A DNA stretch of 64,000 nucleotides, taken from assembly GCF_036785885.1 (NCBI RefSeq), contig NC_092326.1, positions 38,774,287 through 38,838,286 of the forward strand, given 5' to 3'. Both the position numbers and the translations under genes were made by a program. The notes below the pieces were generated by a model. The model was not told the origin of the DNA. It saw nothing but the letters and a program-made list of their open reading frames with translations, and did no database searches. Positions 10,088-21,857 of this stretch are shown here, in pieces (the first letter of the stretch is position 1; the number at the start of each line of letters is the position of its first letter). The DNA is from Coffea arabica (lineage: Eukaryota; Streptophyta; Magnoliopsida; Gentianales; Rubiaceae).

Positions 10088-10673
10088 ATTAGTTACAAAC
10101 CTATAACAATGATATTATTAGTTATATGTAATATATATTGTATATTAGTATTTATAATATAATTGATATCATCAATTATACTAATAATTATATATGTTTA
10201 TACTAATAGAAATTATTAATTCGTTAAAATAAATTTACTAATACATTTATACTAAATTCTTAATTATACTTGACATAATACACATTTTTTCTCATAAAAA
10301 ATACAATAATGATTTAGTGATTGTATTTGTATTAAAAGTGAAAACTTAACTACTTTAGTTATATTTGTTTTATCATGTTGGATTGTATTCAAATAACTTT
10401 TTTAAATTATTTTTATGAGTTTCAATTGTGAAATTACAATGGATAATAATTTGGTGATGTGTTGATATTTTAGTACTTAATTATTTGTTAAAATTTGACT
10501 ATAATAAAATTATATAATAAATTTTTATTAGCCCCATGGATGCCCCAACGGGGGAAGCGGGGTGGGGTGGGAAGAGCGGGGGACAGGGGGGAATTAATGG
10601 GCTCCCCCACCCCCGCCCCAACTCCACCCTGTTGCCATCCCTACTCACTACCAGCAATCTCTACCACTTACCA

Positions 10674-10676
<3 letters not shown>

Positions 10677-10730
<54 letters not shown>
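10677..10730. repeat. (AT)27 microsatellite
   Basis: An uninterrupted AT dinucleotide run of 54 bases. Confidence 0.98.
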
Positions 10731-10732
<2 letters not shown>

Positions 10733-12380
10733 AAGGGATAATTTCAGTAGCCTCTCTCACAGGTTCTAGTAATTACACTTAAATATCCTCTAATATTGAA
10801 GATTACACTGCTTGTTTTTAATGGTCAAAAGTTGACTTTTATATATGTATTCTTTGCTGTCCTAAGAGGATCATTGAAAGGCAAATATTTTTCCTTTTTT
10901 TTGTTAATTTCATAAAAAAAGTGGTACATGTTTTCTCCCACATACAAGGAGGGCAAATTTGGTAGAAAATTATGTGTCAGTACTTTTTCTCAAATTTTAA
11001 GGAAGCTTTTCTTGACAAGGGCTAAAATAGTTATAAAACATGTCATTCAAGGAGAGGGCAGTATAATTTCTAATATTAGGGAGTATTTAAGTGCAATTGT
11101 TAAAAATTTCAAGGGAGATTTTTGAAATTATCCCTATTTTAAGACTTGTAGGTGTTTTAAAGTGTCACCTTAAATAAATATTTTAATAGTAAAATTTTGT
11201 TTTTCTAAAACACTCCTAAAACAGGCGTGCCAAGGTACTTAAATGCAAAAGGACACAATCGATGTGTGTGCATTTGTTTGATTTATGTTTGGTGAATTCA
11301 ATGTTCAAAACCCTTTCATTCTTTCTTTTTTTTTTTTTTTTTTTTTTTTGGTAAAAGTCAAATCCTGTAAGCACGACATATGCGGGCAACCCGTGCAAAC
11401 ATAGCTGTCGACTCGGATAAGAACTCGAATCTTTGATTTTTCAGTTTGTCGAACTGCAAAGCATACTTTTCTTTCTTTATTGCTATTATCATTAGTTTTT
11501 TTCTTGACAACCATACTTCGAAAAGGTACAAGCTGTTTGTTCTACTGCTAATGCTTCTACTAGCAAATAAAATTCCCACTTGCAGCTCAGAGCCAGCCTA
11601 CATCACCCACTTGAAAAGAATAGAAAATCCAAGGGAACTTTCAACGTAGTTGGGACCAACAACTTTGCTACTAATAAACGAAAGCCCGACTTGCAGCTTG
11701 CCAGCAAGGGAAAAAAAAAAAGAAAGAGGAAAGTCTCCATCAAAAGATGTAGACAGTAGTATACTAGTATAATCACAACAAAAAAAAAAAAAAATTTGTA
11801 GACAGCGCTATTGAAGAAGAAAACGATGTAAAACTCTATCAAACTCTTTTTTTTTTTTTTTTAAATGACTCATGTGATTTTATTTAGTCCTTAGATTTTT
11901 TTAATTACATTATTAGTCCTTAAACTTAATACTTAGTATTAGAATGATATTTGACATTTTTTTGACATTTTTTTATATAATAGTGACCGGACATATGACT
12001 GCCACGTGACTTTTTCCGATAGCAATTTGGGAAAAAAACGTCAAGGGTACTAAATGTGCTCAAAATTTCAAAATTTGGATACCAAATTTGTTGTTGCCCA
12101 AAATTTGGGGACTAAAACCATTCATGTGTCAAAATTTAGGTATCAAAACTGCATTTTTCTCTCTTTTTAATTGACATATGATAACTGGGGACAAACTTTA
12201 TTATGGTCATTGAGCAATTTACAGACAATCCATAGGGTTGCTCAATAGTTAATTAAAAATATTTTTTTTAAGGATAGCCAATTGAAACTTATTAAGTGGA
12301 TGACCAATGAGTCTAGTTGGCAAAAGTATATGCCAAGTCATTATTTACAATTTTTTATTACTTTTGTGGCTTTGTAGCTG

Positions 12381-12549
12381 TGTTTGGATTGTAAATTTAT
12401 CTCAAATAATATTTCGTTTGCATCATAAACGCATGTTTCAATTCATTTTTTTATATTTCCAACTATTTTTTAACTCACATACATCACATCATAAAAAGTG
12501 CTATAGTAATTATTTCAAATAATATTTCAAATAATACTCTATTCAAACA
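12381..12549. mobile_element. MITE, TGTTTGGATT-type termini
   Basis: A short AT-rich element starting TGTTTGGATTGTAAA and ending TATTCAAACA, so the ends are imperfect inverted repeats. A close relative lies at 51814-51969, sharing TCTCAAATAATATTTCG and ACATCACATCATAAAAAGTG. No coding capacity. Confidence 0.65.
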
Positions 12550-13663
12550 CATATTATTTTAGTTATCTTCCTTTATGCCTTCTTCCTCCCTCACTCAACT
12601 CTCTGCAGCCCTTTGGGCAAATGCGAATGGAGAAGATTGTGGAGTGCAGAACCGCGGTGGAGGGGACATAGAATAGAAGTGGGTTACAGTCAGTCAAATT
12701 TGACTTGGCATTCCTTGCCAAATGTACTTATTACATATTACACCCTTAAGTTCTAAAATATTTGTCATCTATTTCACTCTAAAATATTCCAATATATTTG
12801 TTATGCCATACAAGTTAAAGTCATTTTTAATTTCTATTTCCAATGTTGTCCATGTCTCTATTTATGCACATTTTATGTTAAAATTCAAAATTCAAAATTT
12901 GGAGAATCAAACTGAAAAGAAAAATACAAATATCATAATTAAAGTATTATTATTAAAAAGTTGGATTCTCGAAGAACGATAAACATATTGGGACGATAGA
13001 AGGAGTAATTATGCACTTGGCAAGATTTCATTAGCTATTGAGTAACTTATGAATTGTTCATAAATTGTTCAATAACTAGAGTAGATCTTATGGTTAAAAT
13101 TCACCAACGCAGTTTTTTTGTGAAGGGGGAACGGGACAGGATGGAGAATCTACCTTGCAACTTACTGCTGAAGTACTTCTTTGCAATTTCACCTCCATAT
13201 GGTTGTGCTGAACTTGTTAATTTCTATTTGAAAGATAGAAAAAGTTAAAGATCATAAAAATTTGAATAGTATAGACAATTTTCCACTATGAATTCTCCAA
13301 AAGTGTTTATTTTCCATATCCACAAATTTTACGCATATGTATATCCTTTCATTATCACTTTATGACCTTGAAGTACTTCATGTAGGCAGAACGAATTGCA
13401 ATCCACTTCTATACAATCCAAAATGGATTGATGAACTACATCGAAATGGAGGATGCCCATCATAATTAAACTAATTATGGACGCTTATAATATCCAAGTA
13501 ATGAAAATCTAATAGATAAAAGGGTCCATTATTATTATTTAACCCTTCTATGATTTTGTATTCTACCACATTATCCCGCAATTGTTTAACTATTTTTTCT
13601 GGCCTCAATTGTTTTACTATATTCACCTAACACCCTCTATATTTTTATGGTATAATTTTAAAA

Positions 13664-14785
13664 GGGAAAATCGTCCAAAACGTCCCTCACATTTTGTAAA
13701 ATAACTTTTTTCGTCCCTCACTTTTAAAAGTGTAATTTTATATCCCTTACATATTCACATCGGACAAATTTAGTCCCTAACTAGGTTTTCGGTCATTTTT
13801 TGGCCGGAATCCATCTTGTGTAAGGCGCGCACATGATCATTTTTTAAGGGTAAATTTGTCAAATTATATTTTACGTAATCTCATCTATAGTCCTCCACAT
13901 TTTATAAAATAAATTTGTTCTTCCCTCATATTTTATAAAATGATTTTTTTCATCCCTCACATTTCACAAAATGAATTTCTCCATCCCTCACATTTCAAAA
14001 ACTGAAATTTTCATTTCTCACTAATTATGTGTATGAATACATTTTTTTAAACACACACACATATATATATATATATGTCTATTTGATTTTGCTTAATAAT
14101 AATAGTATAAACACATATATGTAATTGGACCCAACTTATGGGCTATCTTCTCTTTTTGTATGATTATGACTAATATTTACCAATAGAATCTTAATTTGCA
14201 TATTCTTATTGTATTTTGACCGAAAATAGCTTTATTGGCCAACTTGACAATGAATGCAAGATTATTTACTAGCTAATACCAAATGAAATCAAATGATCAC
14301 GTATAATATATGGTATTCGTATTATTAAGTGAAATCAAATAGACACGTACATATATTTATGCTATTCGTATTATTAAGCAAAATCAAATAGACATATACT
14401 TGTGTTTAAACAAAATGTATTCACACATATTTTTTTTAGGGTTTCCCTCACTTACATAATTAGTGAGGGATGGAAATATTCATTTTGTGAAATGTGAGGG
14501 ATGAAAAAATCATTTTATAAAATGTGAGGGACGAAAAAATTTGTTTTATAAAATGTGGAGGACTATAGATCAGATTATGTAAAATATAATTTGACAAATT
14601 TACCTTTCAAAAATGATCACGTGCAAGGCACGTGATGGATTCCGGCCAAAAAATGATCGAAAACCTAGTTAGGGATTAAATTTGACCGATGTGAATATGT
14701 AAGGGATATAAAATTACACTTTTAAAAGTGAGGGACGAAAAAAGTCATTTTACAAAATGTGAAGGACGTTTTGGACGATTTTCCC
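13664..14785. mobile_element. Mutator-like element with long terminal inverted repeats
   Basis: The left end GGGAAAATCGTCCAAAACGT is mirrored at the right end by ACGTTTTGGACGATTTTCCC. The inverted arms run about 360-390 bases each (to about 14060 and from about 14430), leaving an AT-rich centre without an ORF. A perfect 9-bp direct repeat, ATTTTAAAA, flanks it at 13655-13663 and 14786-14794. A 9-bp target duplication is characteristic of Mutator-like transposons. The arms contain repeated CCCTCACATTTNNNAAAATG motifs. Non-autonomous; transcripts could fold into a long hairpin. Confidence 0.9.
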
Positions 14786-14794
14786 ATTTTAAAA

Positions 14795-15167
14795 ACCTCC
14801 CTTGAGGTAAACCTCATTTGAGGTTTATGATAATTACACTCAACTCCCTCTTTGTTTCAATAATATTACATTTACCTCCTTTGATATAAAATGAAATCAC
14901 AACCGTTCATGTAAGAATTCAACCAAAAAAAAAAAGAGTACATTCATCATTTTCTGGCCATCGTTACCAATTCCTTCTTCCCCCAACTATCAAACCCATT
15001 TCTCAAGCGAAACTCTTTTTCTCAAATATACATACACCCGCTACCTTCTCTACCTATTTTAGCTCATTTTCAGTGGATTCTTTTTTTATTTCTCACAGTG
15101 TACATTTGAATATATGACACGTGTCTCCATTTATTAACAAGCATTAAAAGTAGTTAAACTTAAATTG
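14795..15167. other. Intergenic spacer
   Basis: AT-rich sequence between the Mutator-like element and the solo LTR; nothing recognisable. Confidence 0.5.
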
Positions 15168-15172
15168 ATCAT

Positions 15173-16972
15173 TGATAAGTGACTAATTTACGTAATAATT
15201 GAATGACATTTTATATTATTTTTAGTCACTTTGGTTATATTATGGGAAGAAAATGAATCATTTTGGCTATAATTGGGGAAAAATGTTTTAAGTGATTTAA
15301 TGAGGTTTTTATCACTTTTTACTTGCATTTTGTGCATTTTTTACAGTTTTGACATATTTTCGTATTTCGGCTATAACTTGAGATACAGTGATTGGATTGA
15401 GATGATTCTTGTATCATTTTGAAGCTAAAAGATATATCTACATTTGGTATGAAGACATCAAAGTCCAATTCAGCCATTTTCCTGGTCAAAAAGTCGAAAC
15501 ACAGAAACTTATCTGGATGGTCGAAAGCTGAAGCCCATAATTGACCAGTCTATGGTATTTCGACCATATCTCCGTTCACTAATCTCCAAATTAGATGATT
15601 CTTGAAGCATTGGAACGCTAATTCAAAGGGCTACAACTTTTGTGTTTTGCATAACAGCCAGTTCTGTGGCTATCATAGAGAAAATTGCAGTTGAAGTGAG
15701 GTCAAAAGTGAAAACACGTATGACAGCTGAATTTCTGCAATTTACTCAGCCAATTTTCTCATCTTCACACTACTTTCCAGCTAGAGTTGGAGAGAAAACG
15801 CAGGCTGCATATGTTTCTGATACACAAAGGAAGACAAATAGCTTATTGTCAAGTCAAAAATATACAGTAGAATCAAGAGGCTAGAACTTTGTTTTGTTAA
15901 CTTGGTTAACACCAGATTTAGAGAATCAAAGGGGAGAAGAAAAATATGGTAGGTGAATGGAGGATATCAGAATTTTAGGATAAAAACTGAGGCTGGTCAT
16001 ATTCTCTTGGGCGAGCAATTTTTGGAGAAGCTTGGAGTCTGCAAAAATGTAGCTCTTCCATTTTCTGTGTGTTAGATTAGTTTAGTATAGAGTAGTATAG
16101 CTCATCCACTCTTATATATTGGCTAGATTATGATGGAGATGAAGAAGGAGGAGTTAAACCTCATGTGACAAGGGTTATCTCTTCTCCAACTCTTTATCTT
16201 TTGTATTGGATTCTTAAGTATGGTTAATATGCAAGTTCTGGATTTTGTGTTTATTATGTATTTTTAAAGTTTATGCCTTGGGTTTGGTTGAACTTTCTAT
16301 GATTGTTAGTGTTTATTATTTGGTTATTTGATGCTATTATTTGAGCAAGTTATTTAGCACTTTAGTTCTTTAAATTATGATTAATTTGGTACCATTAATT
16401 GTGATTATCTAAGGTGTTGTTTCTGCAATGAAAATTGAGATTTAACACTGGTTCAAGAAGTGCTAAACATAGGGAGTACACTCACGAGAGTAGAGTTGCA
16501 CCTATGTGGTTTTAGTGATTCATTTCAAGTAATTTCATAGAAGAAATGAACTTGTAACTAATTTCATAATCATGAGAATAAGTATGGATTAGTTATGAGT
16601 ATAATTGATTCACTACGAAAGTACGATTCATATGCATAAGGAAATTACTCCATAACTAGCCAAGATAGTAGTTCTCAATGATCCAAAAATAGTACTTGCA
16701 TGAGTAGTTAGGGATACCATAACCTAAGGAGCTTTCATTTGTTATTTTCTTGTATAAGTTCAGTAATTCATTAATAGTATTTTGATTTGTCATTTGTTAT
16801 AATTCATTAATAGTCTAAATAATAAAGAAGCTTTAGTAGTGCCAGTAATTGTTCAATCTTCCTCGTGGAATCGACCCGATATATACTCTAAACTACTAGT
16901 TGACCTGTATACTTGCAGTGAAACGGGTGTAAATCGAATTTTTTAACTTGTACGTATAGCAAAATCCCGTCA
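15173..16972 (+). mobile_element. Solo LTR, about 1.8 kb
   Basis: It starts TGATAAGTGAC and ends ATCCCGTCA, with a 5-bp direct repeat ATCAT at 15168-15172 and 16973-16977. Near its 3' end it carries CCTCGTGGAATCGACCC and CAGTGAAACGGGTGT, the sort of text seen at the end of plant gypsy LTRs. Neither a primer-binding site nor an interior accompanies it. An LTR with its own target duplication and no interior implies unequal recombination between the two LTRs of a former complete element. The weak ORF inside is not a gene. Confidence 0.85.
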
Positions 16973-16977
16973 ATCAT

Positions 16978-17716
16978 GTCTTTTCATAGTAAATGAAAAC
17001 GCGTGTAATGCATTCAAATGTGTATTGTGAAAAAATGAGGAGAGAATTCATTGAAGAGAAGTCAATCCCTCTTCTAATCCCAAGTTGACACCTTTTTGTC
17101 CCATCACCTAACCTTTTCTCCAAGCACAACCCGGCTCTTTCCAATACCCTTCACACTCAACCACCAATCCAAAAACCAACCTTTCTCTAAAATGTAGACG
17201 AGCACAACCCTATTTTCTTGTCGCATCAACCCTCTCCTTTACGAGCTGCCTTCCATTCAATGGAAATAAAAGCCTACACACATCGATTAATGCATCCAAA
17301 AAGAGTCAACAATGCTAAACCTTAGTTAACTAATCCCTACCTAATTTTCCAATTTTATCCAAGAAAAATAGAAAGAACAATAATAAGTTATAAAAGTGAT
17401 ACATGTTTGAATTACAATTACGAGATATCACCCATCCTACGAGAAGTCAAATTTAATACATGCTGATAAACAAAATAATCATCTCATTAAGATACTAATA
17501 TTTGAAAAAATAGCATTAAGATAGTAGTTTTGTTTCATTATAACAATAACAAATTTGTTCTCTCAATCAAGTGATGTTGGTCTAAATGTTCGGACTTGAA
17601 AATGAATCAACTCAACTGATGATTCCTTCTGCTTAGCTAAAACATAATTTAGAACAGCCTAAATCATTAAAACTCTTTTCCTTTTTATTAGTCTTGAGAT
17701 GATTTTCGTTTTAGTA
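16978..17716. other. Intergenic spacer
   Basis: No gene, RNA or repeat could be recognised between the solo LTR and LINE-C. Confidence 0.5.
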
Positions 17717-17727
17717 ACTACAATGAG

Positions 17728-19167
17728 GCTAAATATTTCCCTCAAGAATCCATTTTACAATGCACCCCTCCTAAGAACGCATCATGGATGTGGCAAGGAT
17801 TAATGGGAGCAAGAGGTTTACTAGATGAAGGCTTGATTAGGAGAATTGGAAATGGTAGAAGAACGAGAATCTGGGACCACAAATGGATACCAGAGACACT
17901 CGTGGGGAAGCCAGCTATGTGCAGAACAAGTAATTGTGCACTGGAAATGGTGGATGAGCTAATATGCCAGCAGAGATGGAACAGAAATATCATATTCAGC
18001 ACCTTCAGCAAAGAAAATGCTGAGAAGATCCTACGTATCCCCCTAAGCCTATCTGGGAGGGAAGATAGCTTCTACTGGAAATCAAAAGCGGGAGGGGAGT
18101 ATACAGTTGAATCAGGTTATAAAATGCTGTTAGAGAGGGGTAGAAGCAAGAGGAGGTGCAAATTGGAGGGAGCAGGATCAAGCATCTCAGAGGAAAGCCA
18201 ACAAATGACTCAGATGTGGAATACACTGTGGAGGCTTAATGTTAAGCATAAAATCAAACACTTCATATGGAAGTGTATTCAAGGAGCCTTACCAATCAGG
18301 GAGGCAGTGTGGAGACGAACAGGAATAGGCGATCCTATATGCTCAACTTGTGGTGAGGCACAGGAAACTATAGAACATCTGCTGCTCAACTGTTCCCATG
18401 CTATGGATATATGGAAATCAACTCCCAATCAATAGGATGGAGCAACAAACCAGAAGGGACATTTCAAGAGATGGTGGCTGCGAATTTCAGAAGCAAGGAA
18501 TAGACTAGAAGGGAGGGATCATATTGGTCTGACAGCAAATATACTGTGGTAGGTATGGAAAGATAGGAATAAAAAGGAATTTGAGAGCTCAGCTAGATCA
18601 GCACCAATGAGAATAGTAGACCGTGCGCATAAAGAATGGCTGGAACAAGGTTTAGAGCTTCAACAGGGAGATAGGAAAAGTATAGAAAAAACAGTCCCTG
18701 CAAATGAACAACAAAGACAGAGCACTGGAAACGAAGGGGCTATAATTTCAGCAGTGACAAGAGCAAAGGAGCAAGAACAGAATGGCCTTAGAATAGGAGT
18801 CACAGTAAGAACAAGAGCAAACACTAAAATTGCAAACTGGGTACTGAAAGAGAGAAGCCTGGGGAGCAAAATGTTAGATGAAGCATTGGCTTTAAAACTG
18901 GCCCTGTGTAAAGCTGTGCACCAGCAGTGGAGAAAGGTACGACTCAATTTTTGTAGCAAAGAGTTATGGAAACAACTAACAGAGCAACAACCATCAGATA
19001 GCAAGATGGCTACATTGCTGGAGGATATTATGAATCTGAAAAGACTGTTTTGCATGTGCTCTTTTGGGTTGGAAAAGGAAGAAAATATGTTAGATAGTAG
19101 AAAACTGAGTGCAGACACTTTAAGCGTAATTGTGGATGAGGAACGAACTTTCCTCAGTGTTCTTTGA
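17728..19167 (+). pseudogene. LINE-C ORF2 C-terminal part, two in-frame stops
   Basis: One frame runs through the zf-RVT region (WRLNVKHKIKHFIWKC, then CSTCGEAQETIEHLLLNC) and a RNase H-like tail containing LDEALALKLALCKAV. TAG codons interrupt it at 18433 and about 18550. The frame ends at a TGA at 19165-19167, matching the ORF2 end of LINE-B. Endonuclease and reverse transcriptase are absent because of 5' truncation. Confidence 0.9.
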
Positions 19168-19268
19168 ACACTTTTTGTACAGTTCCCTCGAGCCGTTGCT
19201 CGTACATGTAACTTGTTTTTTTATGATAATGAAATTTCCTATCGTTTCGACAAAAAAAAAAAAAAAAA
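17728..19268 (+). mobile_element. LINE-C, 5'-truncated non-LTR retrotransposon
   Basis: A plus-strand LINE starting abruptly within ORF2 at AAATATTTCCCTCAAGAA, which aligns with residue 892 of LINE-B ORF2. It ends in a poly-A tail (about 19252-19268). Target duplication ACTACAATGAG lies at 17717-17727 and 19269-19279. 5' truncation by incomplete reverse transcription is typical for LINEs. The 3' UTR shares with LINE-B a hairpin CGAGC-NNTT-GCTCG (19189-19202) and TATCGTTTCGA just before the tail (19240-19250). Confidence 0.92.
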
Positions 19269-19459
19269 ACTACAATGAGATTAACGAGCTAATGTGCAAT
19301 ACACTGCTACTATTGCAACTAGTAGTATACATATCAAGAGTAAGATTTAAAGGGAAGTGAGGCTACAAACCTGGTAGTAGGTATAGCTGGAGGCATAGCC
19401 TCTATCAAGTTTTCTCTTTTTCTCCTCCATTAATAGCTATGGTTTAAAATTCTTCAGAA

Positions 19460-19560
19460 TTTAAGAATAGCTATCCTGATAACTGTCCTTTACATCCCTC
19501 AAGTCCAAACATCTGCATATATATAAGCTTCTCTTCTTAAACAAAAGTGAGCTTAACTAA
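19460..19560 (+). promoter_or_regulatory. Orphan copy of the phylloplanin-like promoter
   Basis: The stretch AGAATAGCTATCCTGATAACTGTCC through ATATATATAAGCTTCTCTTCTT parallels 20185-20260 upstream of the phylloplanin-like pseudogene, including the TATA motif and the following AAGCTT. No coding sequence follows it within 700 bases. It looks like the left-over promoter of a tandemly duplicated gene whose body was lost. Confidence 0.5.
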
Positions 19561-20236
19561 AATCCCAACTTTACTACTGATGTTGGAGCAAATTTTAACG
19601 CTGGCCCCCTTTTCTGCTTACATTTTTTTTTTGGGGCATGCAAAATTTTGCCTTGTTTTTGTTTAAGGTGATGTATTTGGCTTTCGAATTGTATAGGGTT
19701 TTAAAATTTTAATGATTGCTTGTTAAGGGAGGAGTAAATATGATTGTACACTAATCCGTATAGCAAATACAACAAAAATATACCACTATAATGTGAACGA
19801 TTGTACTTGTCCAAGTCCCCATTTTTCCCTGTGAAAGCAAACTCTTGGCCACTACTTTTCTCCTGTCAATCTTTATTTTATCCCTTTATGTTAGGTATTT
19901 CCATCCCTGATTTGTAGATATTTTCGCCTATGTCTTACATGAAGTGATAAATAATTAAGGATAGAGAGAGCTGTAGTATGTGTGAAACTTCCAAAATTAC
20001 AGACTTGTCATGCTACTAAACTTCAAAAGAAAATAGACCCAATAGCGACGAAGTTTACAAAAGTGGATACCTATTATCAAACCAATCATTCTCGTATTTC
20101 CTAGATCGATGAAGTGGTCGTAATTTCTAACCTAGCAAAAATACGAAAGAAACTTGAAAGGGTAAATAGGTGTAAGACTTCAAAGGATAGCTACCTTGAT
20201 AACCATCATCTACATTCCCCAGGGCCAAAATTCTAT
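19561..20236. other. Spacer upstream of the phylloplanin-like pseudogene
   Basis: AT-rich; the last 70 bases are the duplicated promoter region. No ORF of interest. Confidence 0.5.
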
Positions 20237-20243
20237 TATATAA
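20237..20243 (+). promoter_or_regulatory. TATA box of the phylloplanin-like pseudogene
   Basis: TATATAA, 56 bases before the presumed ATG at 20299. The spacing is plausible for a short 5' UTR. Confidence 0.5.
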
Positions 20244-20298
20244 GCTTGTCTTCTCCCAAGCATTCCCAGCAAAAGCCGCATACTTGATATCTGCAGTC

Positions 20299-20787
20299 AT
20301 GGCTTCTCATCCACATAATGATTTGTTTCTTGGCCTTGCTCTCCTCATTGTTTTCACGACTGCTATTACCCCGTCCACCGTCGCACTTGACAAGATTGCA
20401 TTACCCGTAGCTTCAGCTACGGTTTTTGGTTGCTTGTATTGCACTAATACGGGGAATCTTTTACCTATTGGCATTACTCCTCCAGAGTCCTCCTCTATCT
20501 GGAGCCAATGTCTCGATCACTCGCAATCTTGCTGGTACCAGTACCACTACCATTGCCAGCACTGTGGCAACTACAGCCACAAATGCCCATGGGTTCTTCA
20601 AACTCACCCTATAAGGAGCTCAACCGACAACGGCTCTGGTGTCACGGCCGCGACCACATTTCTTTCCACTTGCTCAGTCGCTGTCCGGCTTCCAATCGGA
20701 CAATGCTCAGCTCTGCCACGGGGTGGGCTCCTCAGGGCACCCATTTCACCCGTTGCTATCTCCCCTTCAGCAGGTGCTATTGCTTAA
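20299..20787 (+). pseudogene. Phylloplanin / Ole e 1-like gene, compensating frameshifts
   Basis: It resembles the intact gene at 52396. It starts MASHPHNDLFLGLALLIVF (signal peptide) and continues through GCLYCTNTGNLLPIG in one frame. The middle (GANVSITRNLAGT ... NAHGFFKLTL, about 20490-20614) lies in another frame. The end (STCSVAVRLPIGQCSALP) returns to the first. Two indels, near 20477-20500 and 20605-20625, therefore cancel. The first frame remains open for the whole length, so a protein with a scrambled centre could still be made. Loss of the conserved central Cys region makes normal function unlikely. Confidence 0.75.
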
Positions 20788-21857
20788 CACTAATGTAATT
20801 TGTTACAAAGCTTACAGACAAGGAAATCGAATTAACCAAGGGGAATGTAAGTAAGTTATTGTTGCACTAATAATATATTGTACTAAAATTATATTTCAGA
20901 GTAGGTATTTTTTACCACATAAATATATGTGGGAAGAGAGAATATAATCATGTATACAGACAAATATTTAACCAAATTTTATTTATTTATAACTCCACAA
21001 AAAATAATGAACAATTCGTGGGCTTTCTTTTTTAGCTCACGGAGTTTCACAGTTTCCTCCAAAAAAAAAAAAAAAAACTATTCAGCTTTTAACTTTCAAG
21101 AAACATAGCTCCACACGCCAAATTATATCAACCAGTGGATATACTAGAACTTCCTGGTTTGAATTAATTAAAAGGCAACTACCAAAATAAACAGGAACAT
21201 GGGCTATGATCCCATGTACTCAGCAAAATAAACCCAATCACGCAACCACTAACAATAAATATGTAATTAATTTATTGACACTTAATTTGATAAATTAATT
21301 TAGATTGGTTTAAATATGTAATTTAATAATGTCTTACTTTAGATTAATCTTTTCATTCCATCGAAAATTCTCTTCTAGATGATATGCGATTGCATCTTAG
21401 TTAGAAAAACGATCGAGTTGAAACTAAGACTAAGAAAATAGTTAGAAAATATGAGCTTAGACTTTCTTCCCCCCCCCCTGGGGCCCTAATACATTAATAA
21501 CTGATCTTATCTGAAGTTCATGAAGTAAAGCTAACTGAAATTTACACACGAACTTCTTTGAATGTCTATGTGAACTAACTGCGATCAAAAGCTAATTAGC
21601 TTTAGTTGCATTCTTCGTTCTTCACTTTCACAGAACTCTTTGAGAATGATATAATGGAGAAGGCTCGCATGACATGAACAAATTGTTGTAGGGAAGTGAA
21701 GGCTACAACTTATATAGTAGTACTAAAATTATTTCACAGAAGAAAATCCTGATCTTGTGACTATAGGAATTACATATAATTCATAAATTTACACAACCGA
21801 AATTTTTGCCTTACCAAAAAGGGGGAATGAATCTCTCATTTTGATCTTTTTTTTTAA
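20788..21857. other. Intergenic spacer
   Basis: AT-rich region between the phylloplanin-like pseudogene and the 3' end of the CNL gene. It must contain the CNL 3' UTR (minus strand), but no clear poly-A signal was assigned. A poly-C run lies near 21470. Confidence 0.5.

Larger units (their letters stand above)
10088..13654. other. Intergenic AT-rich DNA
   Basis: No supported gene. It holds a GC-rich island at 10536-10640, an (AT)n microsatellite, several poly-A/T tracts (11317-11350, 11780, 11846-11862) and one MITE. Short open frames here lack any domain. Confidence 0.5.

Noticed and set aside
15642..15884. 80-residue plus-strand ORF
   Set aside because: Lies wholly inside the solo LTR and resembles no retroviral or host protein.
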